Notes under the pieces: generated by a model
Told to the model about the DNA's origin: nothing
The model's input: only the letters and a program-made list of their open reading frames with translations
Databases searched by the model: none
NCBI GenBank assembly: GCA_964400725.1
Contig: CAYNVS010000089.1
Location: 1 to 6,672 of the forward strand
Direction: 5' to 3'
DNA length: 6,672 nt
From: CAYNVS01 sp964400725
GTDB lineage: Bacteria; Myxococcota_A; SURF-8; CAYNVS01
Part shown: positions 6,114 through 6,672 of the stretch, in pieces
Position numbering within the stretch: position 1 is the first letter of the stretch
How the letters are laid out: the number at the start of each line of letters is the position of its first letter
Made by a program: the position numbers and the translations under genes

Positions 6114-6518
6114 TTAATCTTTATCCACCGACTCGCCGAAAAAGTTGAAACCGCCGTAGCGCGCGGCGTCGGGGCCGTAGCTTTTAATCGTTTCGCTGGT
6201 TACAAAATACGTCGCCCGCTCGCCGAAGCGGCGCGAAAAATTCACCTGTCCGGCCTCGCCGTCTTCTTTCACGAAGTCGATGTGCGCAAGGTTCTCGTTG
6301 TAACGGCTGTCGAGAGACGAGCCGCACGCCGGACAGCGCAGTTCCACAAGGTCGCCGGGCTTGAGCATAAGCTCTTCGGGAACGATGGCGTTGTAATTGC
6401 CGGGCTGCGGGCTGAAAAGAACAAGCCCAAGTTTCCCGCCGTGGCGCGCGGCCAGAATTATTTTGGTTCCGGGGTTGAGCAGCGCCTTGCAGTTAGGGCA
6501 GCAATATTTGCGCTTCAT
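6114..6518 (-). CDS. Small zinc-ribbon protein of unknown function (two CPxC motifs)
   Basis: The 134-residue product starts MKRKYCCPNC and carries CPNC (7-10) and CPAC (62-65), a pair of zinc knuckles that should form one zinc ribbon around a beta-rich insert (about 15-60, with GLVLFSPQPGNYN). The rest is a soluble, charged C-terminal region with GERATYFVTSETIKSYG and a final NFFGE. There is no signal peptide or membrane segment. The motif-rich C-terminus suggests a conserved family rather than a random reading frame, but I cannot name its function; a metal-binding or nucleic-acid-associated role is only a guess. GAGG (6528 to 6525) lies 6 bases before the ATG at 6518. A longer frame from a TTG at 6584 is rejected because it would begin upstream of the -10 box. 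It appears to be a single-gene unit, with no clear terminator after it. Confidence 0.85.
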   Translation of the reverse strand: MKRKYCCPNCKALLNPGTKIILAARHGGKLGLVLFSPQPGNYNAIVPEELMLKPGDLVELRCPACGSSLDSRYNENLAHIDFVKEDGEAGQVNFSRRFGERATYFVTSETIKSYGPDAARYGGFNFFGESVDKD

Positions 6519-6524
6519 CGGTCG

Positions 6525-6528
6525 CCTC
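6525..6528 (-). promoter_or_regulatory. Ribosome binding site fixing the zinc-ribbon gene start
   Basis: GAGG lies 6 bases before the ATG at 6518, about 26 bases into the predicted transcript. It supports a protein whose first zinc knuckle begins at residue 7. Confidence 0.7.
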
Positions 6529-6560
6529 GCTTTTGTAAAAAGTCTCGTTAAAACTATTTG

Positions 6561-6589
6561 CTTATAACACAAAATACGCCGCAAAACAA
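6561..6589 (-). promoter_or_regulatory. Extended -10 promoter of the zinc-ribbon gene
   Basis: Read leftward, TTGTTT (6589 to 6584; 3 of 6) is followed after 17 bases by TATAAG (6566 to 6561; 5 of 6). A TGT directly before it makes an extended -10, which can compensate for a weak -35. The predicted start is near 6554, giving a leader of about 36 bases. Confidence 0.6.
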
Positions 6590-6657
6590 GCGCAAACGCC
6601 GCGCCGCGCGCGCCTTGCTGAGTTATCCCCAGTTTCGGAATAGGTAGGGATTACGCA

Positions 6658-6670
6658 TGAGGCAGCCTCA
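6658..6670. repeat. 13-bp palindrome at the right edge
   Basis: TGAGGC-A-GCCTCA is a perfect 6+1+6 inverted repeat. It lies within three bases of the window end, so whether it belongs to a larger hairpin, terminator or repeat cannot be seen. No gene is supported between 6590 and the edge. Confidence 0.4.
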
Positions 6671-6672
6671 AG

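Noticed and set aside
6051..6551. Rightward 166-codon frame opposite the zinc-ribbon gene
   Set aside because: The opposite strand has the paired CPxC motifs, a ribosome site and a promoter; this frame has none of these.
6562..6672. Open leftward frame entering from the right edge (LEAASCVIPTYSETGD...)
   Set aside because: It runs about 36 codons into the -10 box of the zinc-ribbon gene, becomes Arg/Ala-rich low complexity and matches no family I recognise.

Overview
This is a compact bacterial window with moderate to high GC, Shine-Dalgarno-led genes and recognisable sigma70-type promoters. Nothing in it fixes the phylum. The gene set is mostly housekeeping: the start of sucC, a Cys/Met-metabolism PLP enzyme, tyrS and a tRNA-Leu with encoded CCA. 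It also holds a class III aminotransferase, a probable two-domain SCP2-like protein and a small zinc-ribbon protein. There is no phage, transposon, CRISPR or plasmid signature; it reads as ordinary chromosome of a poorly characterised lineage.

Left part (1-3493). sucC, the succinyl-CoA ligase beta subunit, runs leftward off the window edge. A 218-base AT-rich divergent intergenic region separates it from a rightward pair: a cystathionine gamma-synthase/methionine gamma-lyase family enzyme, then tyrS 31 bases later. The pair probably shares one transcript, starting from a TTGCCC-17-TAAATT promoter with an extended -10 and ending at a hairpin/T-tract terminator directly after tyrS. The divergent region carries a perfect 13-bp inverted repeat that could be a shared regulatory site.

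Middle (3494-3800). This 300-base stretch holds a well-formed promoter (TTGAAA-17-TATACA) feeding one tRNA-Leu(CAA). It ends with an intrinsic terminator that serves the leftward genes coming from the right.

Right part (3801-6672, all leftward). A two-gene operon starts at a promoter with a perfect TTGACA -35. Its first gene encodes a soluble protein whose two halves both look like sterol-carrier-protein-2 folds. Its second encodes a class III aminotransferase that resembles HemL overall but departs from HemL at several motifs. Upstream, a single-gene unit with its own extended -10 promoter encodes a 134-residue protein with two CPxC zinc knuckles and a conserved-looking C-terminus. The last 70 bases show only a short palindrome.

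The most interesting items are the SCP2-like/aminotransferase operon, whose substrate is unknown, the unresolved specificity of the PLP lyase/synthase, and the uncharacterised zinc-ribbon protein.
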